DNA of 36,760 nucleotides from Takakia lepidozioides (lineage: Eukaryota; Streptophyta; Takakiopsida; Takakiales; Takakiaceae). Each line of letters starts with the position of its first letter. The first letter of the stretch is position 1. The position numbers and the translations under genes are program-made. Shown one piece after another: positions 1-11,224 of the stretch. Where the stretch lies: positions 53,097,241 to 53,134,000 of the forward strand of contig CM060731.1 of assembly GCA_030704615.1 (NCBI GenBank), given 5' to 3'. A model generated the notes under the pieces. The model ran no database searches. It worked only from the letters and a program-made list of their open reading frames with translations, and was not told the origin of the DNA.

Positions 1-175
1 ACTGTCGGTGGCAGTATCAAGAGCGGCTTTCTCAGCCTGCAAACATCACGCCCAACACCCCTTAGCAGTTTCATTTAGCAATGCATCTACTAATAGTTTG
101 AAGTACCCAACATGTAAATGGTCACATTGTACAGAAATTCAATAATTCTTTCTGGCTTTTCAACCGTACTACCAC

Positions 176-908
176 TTGTCAAGCACCACCAAAGTCTCCT
201 GGGGTTCCTTCTTGGTCAAATTCCCAGGGCTCAGTTGTAACCCTGTGGCACACATCTTGGCTCTTATGGAAGAAGCGGATATCTATGGGACGCAGCCACC
301 TACAGGTTCATCATGGGTACGGAAAAACATTCTCTTGGAACCAAGAAGGGCTGCCAAACTCAAGCCAAGGTTCAGAGAAACTCTCACCAATGCCTTTGCT
401 ATGCTAGAAGCAATTGTGGAAGCAGAAATAGACGAGGAAGGGGACCTCCAGCGAACGCGGGACCACCTCTACGGGGCTAGGCCTCACCCCCTCCTCATCA
501 AGTGTTTATGCCCGCTCCGTGGCGCCTGCCCCCTCAATGCCAAGTCAACCAGTAGCATCAGGCCCTTCGCAGCATGACACCCCACATTCACCTGCCTCTC
601 CAGCTACCGCCCATCAAGATCTACCTCCACTTCAGCCTACAGTTCTAGCTCCAGAGCCCAACATGGAAGATGTCATCACCAAAATGAACCAGGTTCCACA
701 AAACCTCTCCTCTTGCTTCATTTTTTATGCTGACAAAAGAGACTCTAAACGTTGTTGGCTCCTCTATCCCAATGAATCCTCCTCAAAATCTGTCTGCAGA
801 CATATTCCATCCATCTCTCTTCCTACTTCTCTCTCAATACACTACTCGAACCATCTCACCCACAACATCCCCATTCCTCCTCTTCATCTTCCTCTCCCTT
901 CCAACTAG
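176..908 (+). pseudogene. Unrecognised coding-like segment in two overlapping frames (probable transposon remnant)
   Basis: Two open stretches in different frames overlap. The first (176-577) has protein-like composition up to about 460, with a charged stretch rich in E and D (EAEIDEEGDL). A second frame opens upstream of 471 and runs to 908; it starts Ser/Pro/Ala-rich (SSSSVYARSVAPAPSMPSQP) and then becomes irregular. A one-base shift near 450-470 would join them, so I read this as one decayed gene. I see no zinc knuckle, protease, polymerase or transposase motif. It lies on the interior side of the CACTA-type terminus at 2661, so it may be an accessory gene of that element or an older insertion. 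No function is assigned. Confidence 0.28.
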
Positions 909-1689
909 TTCTTCCTTACCTACACCCATCTGATATCCATCGACACAATCAACTCAAACCCCAGCCAGTTCGTCCCATCTCCACCTCCATCTGCCCTGTC
1001 TGACCCATCTACCCAAACCAATGTGGTTATGATCAAAGTCAGGAAGCTCCTACCCAAACCACCCCCCACCTACCGATGGGTCAACTCTCTACTCCCGGCA
1101 GATCGTAGGGTCCGCTTTTTCTTTGACAACCCTGCACTACAGATTGTAGTATATCTATTTTTTAAACAAGGAACAGGTATAGTCTTATCGCGGCATCGCT
1201 TCATCCGCTAGATATATGTGGAGTTCCAGGATATACGGAGGGTCCTCCAATTTCATCTTAAATCGCTCCATCTCCCCAAATCGTCACAACCCTCGATTTC
1301 TGCATGTTTTGCATGTTTGCTTGCATGCCTTGATGTTTTTGTTTTTATTTTTGAAGGTGGCATTGGAAGATGAGGACGAGGACAAAGACGGGAATGACAA
1401 GGAGGAGGAGGAGGAGTGGGAGAAGGGGGAGGTGAAAAAGGTGGGATGACACCAAAATATCTTGCACTGGGGTCACAAGTACAATTCTACGAAAAACCAA
1501 TGTTGCACACTGATGTGCTCACGCTGACATTGGCCTGCATCATGTCAATTTTATATAGAAATAAGTAAAAAATATAAGAGATAAAATAAAGATGTAACAT
1601 AAGCTAAAAAAAATACAAAACAATAGCAGCGTGGCTTAACAAACAGCCCAAAAAATGTCGTGTCAACTAGATAAACAATATATATTTCA
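909..1689. other. Unassigned stretch with a short acidic exon-like segment
   Basis: Mostly unrecognisable. A T-rich tract ending in TTTTTGAAG near 1356 resembles a 3' splice site. It is followed on the + strand by about 28 codons of strongly acidic low-complexity sequence (ALEDEDEDKDGNDKEEEEEW) ending at a stop at 1449. This could be the last exon of the decayed gene upstream. From 1530 the sequence becomes AT-rich and leads into the palindromic array. Confidence 0.2.
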
Positions 1690-2440
1690 GAAGTTTTGAT
1701 TAAGTCTAATTATCTAAATTCGGGAACGCCAAATCTGGTGGTTCTTATATTTTAAAAAATATTCAATAAACTAGGGACCGTCATCTCTGGCGATCTTGAT
1801 TTTAAAAAATATATTTAATAAATTTGAAAGCCCTACCTTTGGCTCCCGAGTTTTAAAAATATTTAATAAAATGGGATGGCCACAGCTGACGATCTATTTT
1901 CTTAAAAATTATTTTGGGATTACTATATCGAACCTGATATTTTTTTCAATTTTTTTTAAATATTTTACTTAATAATGTTGGGACTGCCAGAGCTGGCAGT
2001 CCTAATTTTATTTTCTTTTTTCTTTTGCTATGGTTAAAATCGAACCATCAGAGCTAGTGGTCTTGATGTTTTTTAAATTTTATTTTGGATAAATTTGAGA
2101 CCGCAATCGGAGCGGACGATCAAGATTTATTTTTAATTTTTGTTTGTTAAAATTCGGACGACCAGAGGGCTGGCAATCATAATTTTCATTTGATTTGATT
2201 TTATTGAAAAATAAAATCAGAACCGCCAGCTCTAGAGGTACTGATTTTACTGAAATAATTTAAAATATAAACTAAAAACATTGGGATCACCAGCTCTGAC
2301 GGTCTTAATTTTATTCAGAATAAAATAATGTTGGGCCCACCAGTTCTGGAGGTCCCGATCAAAACATAGGGACCCTACATTTGACGGTCTTAATTGTAAC
2401 CAGAAAAATTTAAAACAAATTAAAACCAGGTATGACATGA
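1690..2440. repeat. AT-rich array of palindromic GACCGCCA / TGGCGGTC units
   Basis: Roughly ten GC-rich cores of 20-25 bp, each a diverged palindrome of the form GGGACCGCCAG-AGCTGGCGGTCC, are separated by 50-80 bp of AT-rich spacer full of AAAATATTTAATAAA-type sequence. The clearest core is GGGACTGCCAGAGCTGGCAG at about 1979. Others lie near 1725, 1775, 1875, 2050, 2105, 2160, 2225, 2285 and 2340. The array sits just inside the CACTA-type terminus at 2661, which fits a subterminal repeat region, where CACTA accessory proteins are known to bind. A related array is at 9500-10440. Confidence 0.6.
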
Positions 2441-2519
2441 CAGCTTACGTATTACTATGATAAATTATGCGATATAAAAGTTAAAATTTTGAAATCAATT
2501 ATACAACGTAAAATCCGTT

Positions 2520-2661
2520 TTTAAAGTGACGTGATGTACATCATGACATGACTTCGGATCTGACGTTGACGTGTTACCGCCATGTCACGTTATTTTGTGC
2601 AACTAGGTTAAAAAGTGCAACATCGTGATAACATATAAATTGTTTTTTCATTCTACTAGTG
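2520..2661. mobile_element. CACTA-type transposon terminus (3' end of an element extending left)
   Basis: The bases at 2651-2661 read TTCTACTAGTG. On the other strand this is CACTAGTAGAA, a typical plant CACTA terminal inverted repeat start. Just inside it lies a cluster of TGACG/GACGTGA motifs (2525-2600). The next bases, TAT (2662-2664), could be one copy of a 3-bp target duplication. The partner left terminus is not visible in 1-2650, so the element is either cut by the window edge or damaged. Immediately outside, a LINE reverse transcriptase reading frame begins, suggesting that the element inserted into a LINE. Confidence 0.5.
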
Positions 2662-2663
2662 TA

Positions 2664-3083
2664 TTTCACGCGACCACCTCCATACTATGGATAGAAACCA
2701 ACATACCATATTTTTGACCTATTCACATTGACCTCTATGAATCTTGCCTTAAAGCTCTCTCTAAATCTAAAGCCCTAGGCCCTGATCTTGTACCAAACGT
2801 CATACTCCAAGCACTTGATCCGCAACTCCACCACCTCCTCTTTAAATTCTTCCAACTCTACTATCGGTTACGACGTATCCCACACTCCTAGAAGCATAGT
2901 TGTACCATCCTACTATTCAAAAAAGGTGATCCTACGGATCTAAATAATTACAGACCCATAATACTTGCCAACACTATCTATAAGCTATTTACTAGCACGC
3001 TCACCACAATGCTTTCAAATTACGGGGAACAACATCGCATCCTTAAGTGACCCTCAAGAAGGATGCCGAGCCACAAGTTTTTA
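2664..3083 (+). pseudogene. LINE (non-LTR retrotransposon) reverse transcriptase fragment
   Basis: In the frame of codon 2730, translation gives hallmarks of the amino-terminal part of a LINE reverse transcriptase: SKALGPD near 2775 (family consensus KAPGPDG), then LLFKKGDPTDLNNYRPI near 2910-2960 (consensus LFKKGD..NYRPI.L), then a KLFTS stretch and YGEQHRIL. After a one-base shift near 3046 the frame reads SDPQEGCRA, matching the conserved Q-G-F-R block. Stops at 2715 (TGA) and 2889 (TAG, where the family has Trp) and the shift show it is dead. The endonuclease, the YxDD catalytic motif and the 3' end are absent. It is cut on the left by the CACTA terminus, and recognisable sequence ends near 3083. 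Confidence 0.82.
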
Positions 3084-3149
3084 AATTATAACTTCCTCTA
3101 GTCTATACTAGTTTAATGTTATTTTTCATTAGTTTTTTAGGCCCAAAAG

Positions 3150-3560
3150 TGGTATATAAGGAGAGCCAAGCTCCCCTTGTACCTCACCTAGTTCATTTGC
3201 TTGCTTGCCTCGTGCCTTGTTTTGGTCTAGCTTTGTCAGTATGGCTAGAAGGAGTCTAGGTCGTAGAGTGAGCTTGAACTCTCTAGTATAGGAAAGCAAT
3301 TTTAGAGCTGAGGGATAGGCCTCAGACTCATTGTTGGCCATTGAGTTTTTTGCATTTCAATACATCAAAGAGATATTGTTGTATGCATGCTTAGTGGGTT
3401 TGAATGACTTGAAGACGAGTAGGAGAGCTAGGGAGCGGACTTGCTTGACCAGTACCAAAGGGGCCGCAAGAAGACGACTTCACTAAGACATTAGAGCATC
3501 TCAAGCATACCACCACACGACCTCAGCGTAAACCCTCTACCGTGTCTATTTATTTTTATT
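3150..3560 (+). repeat. LTR-like repeat, copy A
   Basis: This stretch aligns by eye with 11456-11860. Shared blocks in the same order are a TATA-box region (GTATATAAGGAGAGCCAAG here, AGTATAAAGAGAGACAAGG there), CCCCTTG..CTCACC, TTGGCCATTGAG / TTGACCATTGAG, GACTTGAAGACGAGTAGGA / GACTTGGAGACGAGGAGGA, and ATTAGAGCATC / TTTAGAGCATC. A TATA box followed by a transcribed-leader-like region is what an LTR U3-R-U5 looks like, but I cannot define the TG..CA ends or a primer-binding site. It could also be another retroposon family. Confidence 0.45.
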
Positions 3561-5520
3561 GTTCAAATCATTGAATTTTGGAATCATGAAGATCAAGTTC
3601 ATATAAGTGTCAAGACTCTATGCTTACTTGTGTGATGTTTAATTGGCATTTTCCAGCTCTGTAAAAATCTACAGGGAAGCCCAAGTTAGCCTCAGAAAGG
3701 ACTAACTTTGTGTGTATAAACAGGGGAGAAGCTGCCCCTGGATCTAGGAAATTGGTGGTGCTTTTACATGTGTACTTTTGCTCTATGTATTAAGGGAAAA
3801 GAAGAGTTTCTCATACAGCGGCGAAGCTATCGCCATTTTTTCAAGTTTTAAGCTCTTAAAAGCTAGTGTATTAACCCCCCCAGAGGATTCCACAGGCTCA
3901 TGGGGAGTCACTAACCTACCTAAAAAGGGGGTTAGTTAGGAATCAGAGGCTGCCGCGCATAAGAATTTGAGGCGCACCCATTGAAGAGGGCGGTTCCCCA
4001 GTGTTCCCAGACTAGGAACGTGTTCCTAAGGTGTTCCCTTGATTTCCTGGAGGTAATTCTGGTATCCCTGGGATGGATCCCCATGAGAATCCCTACTTAT
4101 TCTTGTTTTTTGATTTTTTCTATTTATTTATTTATTCTGCTATTTACTGCGATTCTCCATAGGTTTAATTATTCATAAATCTACCTTTAGATGGAGATTC
4201 TAGGTGGACCCTTTTGCCTTCAAAAATTAAGGTAAAAAAAGGGTCTTTTGAACTTATTCTTAGGGAGGGGATTGAACTCAACCCCCCCCAAGGATTCAAG
4301 GGTATTATTAGGGGAGTACGAACCCTGGTTCTCGGACCTAGAAGGTCCATTCAAGTACACTTAAGAAATGGTGGTTCGGCCTTTGACGCCATCATATTGC
4401 AAGATTAGTTATGCTGGTTGTTGCATCCATCCATTAATAAGCAGAAAATAGCCATTAACCCCGGAAATGGTACGGCCCGGCATTTGGAATTAAACCTAAG
4501 GTTCCAAGAGAAAACTTAATTTTTCCTCGCTCACGGTCTACCGTAGCCGCTCTAGGAATGGAGGGGCAGTGGGCGGGAGACAAACGATCCCCGCTTCCCT
4601 AGACTTGGGAGTTGTTTTGCGAAGGGGTTTGAAAATCTGCCCCGCCTATAAGCGTCTTGGGAACTCAGACTTGTAGGAATTTAGCCAAATAAAACTTTGA
4701 AGGCAATCAAAATATTAAAACCGTAAATAGACCGTATGACGTAGGAAATGCAAATTTGCCCTGTGAAGAAGGTAAACTCTTCTTTGCCAGTAGGATTAGA
4801 CTCTTGCACGTATTCCGCCGCTAGCACGCCACGAATCCCCTGCAATAATCGCAGTCGAGTGGGTGGTTCTTCGAGACCAACCCACACCGCGACTCACCTC
4901 GACCCCTCCTAGCTAGTATGTCGTCGCCCTAGCCGCGCGCGTCCACGGCTCGTCAGGGTGACGACATATTAAGTAAGTGGATTGTGACAAGTAGCGGTGT
5001 GGGTCGGGCTCAAATGAACCACCACCCTACTGCGGCCAGTGCATGAAGGGTCCGTGGACTACAATGAGAAAAACAGCTATAGTACCAAATATAAATCCTA
5101 CTGGCAAGGAGAGACTTCAAGGAATAAAGCCAGAAAGTACTCGAACTTTGTGGGTTGCGACACGCCCTTGTAAAAAAACAGGAGAAAAAACGAAAAAAAA
5201 AAAAAAAACCAAAAAGCGCGCGTTCCCTGGCGGATTGTCACCATAAAGCACCAAGGGAACCACTCCTTGGCGCCTGGGAACCGGATCCTATGGCACCCGC
5301 CATCCAACGGCCAGCGCCTGTTGGCATGGCAGCCGTGGGGGATCTCGCCACGTGCTACGCCCTGGGCCGTCCGTCCGTTCGCCAAGCGTTTTAGGGCTGG
5401 AGTGGGTGGCCATTGCCACTGCGCGGCGGCTGTCACTCTGAGTTCATCACCTACTATGTTGTGCCTTGAGTTCACGTGCGTCGCCATGTTTGTTTAGTGT
5501 GCACTTGTTTATTGGGAGGG
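3561..5520. other. Unassigned region, no supported gene
   Basis: About 2 kb with no long reading frame. It contains C and G homopolymer runs (3877, 4284), an A-tract at 5197-5212 that could be a retroposon tail, and several ORFs of 60-130 codons in overlapping frames that look like chance. Parts (3900-5160) have a flavour of organellar or retroelement DNA, including a hydrophobic run on the - strand near 5050-5110, but I could not match any organellar gene and do not claim one. Confidence 0.3.
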
Positions 5521-5526
5521 ACTTCA

Positions 5527-6210
5527 AGGATGCAGGGGAGCTTCAATGCGCGGAGGCGCTGCTGGATCGCATTACTAGGATCGTGGCGGTGCAGGCTGAA
5601 GCAGGAGGGAGACGCGTAACAAAGTGAGGTACACCCTTCACCCCCCTTGCCTCATATGTTCTTGCATTCTTGCATTCTTTGCATTGTATAGTTGTATGTG
5701 GAGTCTCCATTATCAAGTCCCCACCCTGCCTTGCTTCTATATTCTTCTTTATTTTACGGAGAACTAGTCTTGTTTATATCTTCTTTTCTCTTGTCTTGTC
5801 CTCTTTGTATGCTATAGTGATGAAGGTTGGATTGATTTGGAGTCCCAACACCAAGATGAGTCCCAAATCCAGGCCCTCTGCCGCATCTAGACGCGTGAGT
5901 TCCTTCTATTTTCTTGACAAGTACTTAGTAAGCTCGCAGAATTGGGGCAATTCCCAGCCTCTTAGCCTAGTTTATGATAGAATGTCACTGTCCTTTGATG
6001 CTGAAGGCACATTAAATGAGTCCAGTGACTCTATCCCATCACCCCCAGAGTCATCCCAACTTCTCATGGCACTATTATGGTGTCTTCAGACACACATGAC
6101 ACTGAGGATTCAGATGATGTACATGAGGACACTGTGTGTGCCAAAAAAGTTAAGCCTAATTATGATCTGACAAGGAAATTTCAATTGGCGTGGGCAGCAA
6201 AGCTTCTTCC
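5527..6210 (+). pseudogene. Truncated transposon gene, amino-terminal exons
   Basis: Three exon-like blocks can be read. The first (about 5513-5611) reads KDAGELQCAEALLDRI and ends at a GTGAGG donor-like site. The second (about 5817-5894) lies between CTATAG and GTGAGT. The third (from about 5970) becomes coding-like near 6070 and reads acidic sequence and then KPNYDLTRKFQLAWAAKL (about 6145-6205). The run DLTRKFQ..WAAKLP is a start I recognise from zinc-finger transposon proteins in non-seed plants. The expected cysteine-containing finger does not follow. Instead, similarity stops near 6210-6240, where a TNP2 fragment on the other strand begins. Exon boundaries are inferred from splice consensus only, and internal stops are present. 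Confidence 0.4.
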
Positions 6211-6239
6211 ACCAGCCGTTGAAGTGTGTTCTTGTGCAT

Positions 6240-7180
6240 CTATACGGATGATTTCTTGCAAGATATCTTCAGTGTCCCAAGTAGACAGTCTTCCCCAATG
6301 CCTTCGGGTGTCGGGAATCCACGTCGGGGCCACAAATAGGACAGCCTTTGTACCCCTTTGTCACGCACCCCATAAGAAGACCATAAAGTTGGGAAATCAT
6401 GGATTGCCCACATGAGTATGGTGCATAGTTGGAAGGTCTGTTGGCCAGCCGGTTTCAAGACGTCGTATATTATTTCTACTCCATTCCAAAGTTCATTAAG
6501 TTCTTCCACCAAAGGCTAGAGATACACATCTATGTTGTCGTTCGTCGTTGACTCTTTGTCGGGGATCAAAAGAACCAACATGATAAAGAATTTTTTGGTG
6601 GCAAATTGTATGCTACCAATTGCACCAGCCATGTGGACCATGTGCACGACTTGGTGGAGTTGGATTTATTCCATCCAACAACAATCCCAAACGCACATTT
6701 CTTGGATCGTTTACAAAGGCTGGCCATATAGCATCAATGTGCTTCTAGGCACAGCAATCCGCTGCCTGCCTTATTAGTCCATCATTCGATGCATTGGAAG
6801 AATGTCAAATCATCAGCTCACTAATGGATTTGCACTTATATTACATGCGCAAAAGTCAGGGGATGAGGAGAAAATACCACAACATCTTTGCTGGTAATCA
6901 TTGCCTACCCACATTCTCGTACCGCGGTGCTTTGCATTTCGGATACTTCGAGGCATCTTCCAAGTTGTCTCTAAAAAATACACACCCATTGCGACATGAA
7001 TGGATCTTGTTGTATCCTAACCCAAGTTTTCTTATCACGGCTTTGGCTTGGTAGCATGATTTGGGCATTGGGTTGTGGGAGCCAATTCAAGCGAAGAAGG
7101 GCAAAAAGCTCATCTATAAAAGTGTTAGAGACACCATGGGTGGTACATACGTTCATGAGAAGCATGGTTGCAACAAGCAA
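6240..7180 (-). pseudogene. CACTA (En/Spm) transposase TNP2, decayed fragment
   Basis: Read on the - strand, this segment follows the TNP2 (Transposase family tnp2) order: an amino-terminal block with GVSNTFIDELFALL (about 7150-7110), a PAKMLWYF block (about 6890), DPRNVRLGL..DGINP (about 6710-6660), and PLVEELNELW..GVE..YD (about 6515-6470). The last is followed by KPAGQQTFQLCTILMWAIHDFP (6455-6390), the classic TNP2 core. Frameshifts and stops interrupt it, including a TAG at 6518-6516 where the family usually has Gln. No complete catalytic domain remains, and the carboxy-terminal half is missing. In an intact CACTA element this protein cuts at the terminal repeats with help from a TNPA-like accessory protein. 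Confidence 0.85.
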
Positions 7181-7256
7181 CTCCGTGGACTTGCATTCTT
7201 CCTAAATGGAAGGCAAGCTCCTTCAAGCACCACAACATCTTCATTATCAGCCCCCC

Positions 7257-8290
7257 TTACCATTGTCTTTGCATCAATTCCTCCATTTTTTTTACTTTTA
7301 CGACTAAAAATGAGTCGTTACCCCAGTGGTAAATGACACGAATGCTTCTAGTGAAGCGAGGGCCCAAAAGGATCACAACGTCAGAAAGTTGGGCTATCAA
7401 ATTACCATCACGAAGACCGTCTACAAGGTAAGTGGAAGCGGGTGTGACACGGCCAAGCCTCTGTTGGAAACGAAGGGCACGCAAAATAAAAGCCCCAATG
7501 CCCTTAAGCATCAATTGTAACTAAAATCATCAACAACACCAACACTGATGCTGCATTCGGGGCTTCGGTCTATGGAAAGTAACAGAGACAGGCCCAATTC
7601 ATGGATCCCACGATAGGGCAACGTGGTGCAAGAAACGGGTCTTGATGACCGCCACAGACAAACGCCACGAGGCACGAAGGTCTAGTTCGCGTTGCACCAC
7701 CTGCAAAGACGTTGAGCTTGACGAAGAAGCGCGAGCGAAGGTAGTCATTGACAACTCATCAAAATACGAAGCAAGGCGTCGAACATCACCCCGCATATCG
7801 TCCTCAACAGCAGCAAACCACGAACAGTCAGTTGCAAGGACTTTACATTCAAACTCATCAAACTCTTGTGACAACTCAATATCCCGCTCAATCGTCCGCT
7901 GCTTGCTGTCTACCACTAATGTAATTAGGGTCCGGATACACACAGTTATCAAAAATTGTAATAGTTTGGATCGCAGCTATCCAAGGAACTAGACAACATT
8001 GATGGACTCGGCGACTCAAGCTTCCGCCTCTACAAGATTGGCGTAATCACTGACACTAGGCGAATTTAAATGAACAATAATGCTTGGATCAACAGCACTG
8101 TCTCCAAGCACAGGTAACACTGGCAAAGGTAAGAGTGCCAGATGGCGCACTGGAAGAAAGAGGGTTACTAGGGTTAGTGTCAAGATTAACAACAAGATCC
8201 ATCTGAATCTGGAAGTTCTCTCCCTCACGACTCACAATGCATCTAGAAATTGACGCAGCTGCCTCCTGCATAACACAACTCGTAAACAAG
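7257..8290 (-). other. Possible upstream part of the broken CACTA gene (minus strand)
   Basis: Upstream of TNP2 on the same strand are two stretches with protein-like composition: 7952-7599, which includes SQEFDEFECKVLATD and a Ser-rich run and could form a helix, and 8289-8089, beginning MFTSCVMQEAAASISRCIVS. I recognise no domain. The opposite strand is also open in part (7642-7992), so the coding sense is uncertain. If they are exons they would belong to an accessory or amino-terminal part of the CACTA element. They could equally be chance frames. Confidence 0.2.
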
Positions 8291-9480
8291 GTTAGCGATC
8301 AAGCAGGGAGAAAACACAGCAGAGAGCACAAACGCAGTAGGGTGGCAAACCGTCATTTCACTCTAAGGCGCTGCTTAACACAAATGAGCAAGCTAAGGGG
8401 TGTAGGGGTGTAGGGCTTTGTATGTGAAATTAGGGGTGTTAGAAATTCCTCCAACTAAACTGTCACAAAATTTGGGGGGGGGATTTCTTCCACAAAACTG
8501 AAATTTTCACTGGTCATTATGTGTCATGTGATACTTCACACTGACTTGCCAAATTCCAAAGCATTCAGGAATTTGGCAAGTCGAAATTTTGGTTGCAATA
8601 ATTTCTGAGTCCCATTCCAACTCAAGCATTGTGTTGCCGGAATTAGCAACACTTCCGACGACTATGTCTTGGGCCACCTCACTGTTTACCCAACATTTGG
8701 CGGACCCCACGGATTGAGTACAGGGAAATGCGGCGGATGTGTACATCCCCATTTGTAACTGCTATGCCCAACCACTTTCCCCATCACCTTTTCTCTTGCT
8801 TGGTTTTTCTATTGATGCAGTTATCTCTATCAATGCCCAAGAAGTGAGGGGGAGTTGAACCTCCTTTTTTGCCCAGTATGTACCCCCCCCCCCAAGCAGT
8901 ACACATTACACCAAATAACCATCATGTGAAGCTGCACTTACCCCCTAGCCCAAAAAAAATAGAAAACCCCAAACCCTTCGTATCACCCCGACATTGTCAC
9001 CTAAATTGAAACAACAGAAATCCATGCACACAGGGCACTCCGAACACCGAGCTCGATTCCACACAACAACAAACAGGTACCATGCACACTGGACAGTGAC
9101 TGGACTAACGTTGAACATAATCGCAAAAAAACGCCCCAGATACAACACATACGAGTCCTTGCAACCACCAACAGTTGCACACCCATGCACCCGATGCACT
9201 CCACACAAACAGTCATGCCAATCAAAGACAACCAAAATAGTAAGATTATAATCGGGGGATGCTAAAGCGTGAGCATGACTATGAGGTCCTAATTACCGCG
9301 GAAGACAGACTCATAACCACATAAATAGATCCCACATACTAGATAATGACACCAATTGGAATAGAGAACCGAACCCAAATTGTAACACTGAAGGTCGTAA
9401 CGTTGGTCGTTGACGACCGCAATTTAGAACTGCTCTTACCCACCAAAAACAAAACCAATTTTTTTATTCTGTATTTTTGT
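8291..9480. other. Unassigned region
   Basis: No gene supported. A C-homopolymer at 8882-8893 and a G-homopolymer at 8474-8482 are present. A short imperfect inverted repeat, ACTTGCCAAATTCC ... GGAATTTGGCAAGT, lies at 8542-8581 and would form a hairpin with a 14-bp stem. Overlapping reading frames of 60-96 codons on both strands at 8945-9250 look like chance, because both strands are open together. Confidence 0.3.
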
Positions 9481-9499
9481 ATTTTTTAAAGATGGGAGA

Positions 9500-10440
9500 G
9501 CCCTTAAAATATGCTATACAAATATGAGCGACTGCCATTATTGGTGATCACTTCATTTTAAAGAATAATAAAATACAAACGACTGCCAATATATTTAAAA
9601 AATAAACAAATACAAGCGACCGCCAATATTCGCGGTCGCTTCATTTTAAGAAATTAACAAATACAAACGACCGCCAATATTGGCGATCGCTCCATTTTCA
9701 AAATTTAAAAAATGTAATATTGGCGGTCGCTCGGGATTTGAATAAGAAAAAAAATTAAGCGGCTTTCATTTTTTTTGCATTAATTATCTGTCACCGCCAC
9801 CGTGTCTGTGACGTGGCTGCCTTAGTGGTTTTCTTTTTACCTTCAATGTTTTTCTTACTAGCGTTAGGCCTAAATCTGACGTGACGTAGGTCGCGTCAGC
9901 GTTAGTTCCGACGTGATCTGATGCTGACGGACGGACGTGACGCTGACAATCGGGCCGGATAGCCATGGTGGCGGTCCCGAATTACTTTTAAGAAAATAAA
10001 AAACAATCGGAACCGCCAGACTAGCGCTTGTGGTTGGCTGGTGGTCCCAATTTTTATACATAAATTTATAAAATTAATTAATTAAAAACTATGACCTACG
10101 TTGTGGTGGTCCCAAATAATTTAAAAAATAAAACAATGGAGACCAGGCCAGGCCAGCACTTGTGGTTGGCTGGAGATCCCCATTCAATATATATATATAT
10201 ATAATACCATTGTGACGGTCGTGAATTATTTAAGAAAATTGTAAGAAAAATCAGGACCGCCAAGCCAACAATTGTGGTTGTTGGCGGTCTGTTGGCGATC
10301 CCGATTACTTTCTAAAAAATAAAAATCAATCCGAAGCACTATTTTGGCGATCCCAATTTTTTTTAAACATTTATGAAGAAAATTAAGACCACGACATCGA
10401 CGTTTGTGGTTGGTTGGCGGTCCCGATATATATATATATA
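9500..10440. repeat. Second GACCGCCA / TGGCGGTC palindromic array
   Basis: The first part (9520-9740) has cores such as CGACCGCCAATATTGGCGAT (9668) and CGACCGCCAATATTCGCGGT (9619) in AT-rich spacer. The middle (9860-9955) is a cluster of TGACG/GACGTGA motifs. The last part (9970-10435) has larger units pairing GGACCGCCA with TGTGGTTGGCTGGTGGTCCC, for example near 10010-10045, 10150-10180, 10250-10300 and 10385-10430, separated by AT-rich runs including (TA)n at 10186-10202 and 10426-10441. Core motif, spacer composition and the TGACG cluster match the array at 1690-2600, so both look like subterminal regions of one CACTA-related family. No CACTA-type terminus was found beside this copy. Confidence 0.55.
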
Positions 10441-10444
10441 TGCC

Positions 10445-11220
10445 GCTGCACGAGTGCTTGTAGTTTGCTAATGTAGATGCATATATAGGTACACTTTTAA
10501 TTTTCGATCGTTTTTGAGCTGGAGGCAAGTAGTTTAAGCGTTGCATTGTCAAAACGAGACGATTTGTGAGGTATTTGGGAATCAATGGTATAACACTTAG
10601 GAAATTAGAGACGACCATGGAGAGGAGTTCTGGCATCAAAATGACCGTAGGAAGCTGCTGAGATAGCGTGTTAGGCTGCCCACTCAATACCGGTGACAAC
10701 AATTTGGACCTGATTCAACATGCGGGACGACTCTTTATTAACGTGTTGCGATCCGTTTGTTCTCTCCTTTCTCTTATCCAGTAGGAACACATATGTGATA
10801 GTAGCTTGACAATACTTAACAATTTGTATAGCGATGAAATATCGCAAACTAGCAGTTGGCTGCATCGATAAGACAGCGAATCGAGGACCACCCAAAACGA
10901 GGCGTATGCTCCACCGATGGTGTGGATTTAGTTGGAGATGGCTCCGAAGTTTAAACGATCCAGTGGCAAGGTCAAAAGACCCACAGAGGCACCCACCCTT
11001 AGGATTTTCTCCGGGAAGACCTCAGGCTTTATATACGACGATTCACAGAAGAACGACGGTTTAGAGATGGTTTTCAGCTATGATCGACCGATTACAAGGG
11101 TACCTAGCCTTAATTTCCCGCCAATTTTGGAAATTTATAACTAAGGTTTGTTGTGGCACCCAATTATAAGGCGAAAAACACTTGCGAGGTCTGTTTGATT
11201 TTTTTTTTTTTAAACAATTC
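10445..11220. other. Unassigned region with one small open frame
   Basis: The only frame with protein-like composition is 10938-11144 (+), starting MAPKFKRSSGKVKRPTEAPT, basic at its start and ending at a stop after 68 codons. It has no recognisable domain and may be a transposon remnant. A T-tract lies at 11199-11211. Confidence 0.2.
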
Positions 11221-11224
11221 TGAT

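Noticed and set aside
3900-5160. Organellar (mitochondrial or plastid) DNA insertion
   Set aside because: The composition and a hydrophobic minus-strand run suggested it, but I could not match any organellar gene, rRNA or tRNA, so it is left unassigned.
5098-5487. 129-codon minus-strand frame and overlapping plus-strand frames at 5155-5497
   Set aside because: The frame runs through a homopolymer A-tract giving a poly-Phe stretch, and three overlapping frames are open together; no family is recognised.
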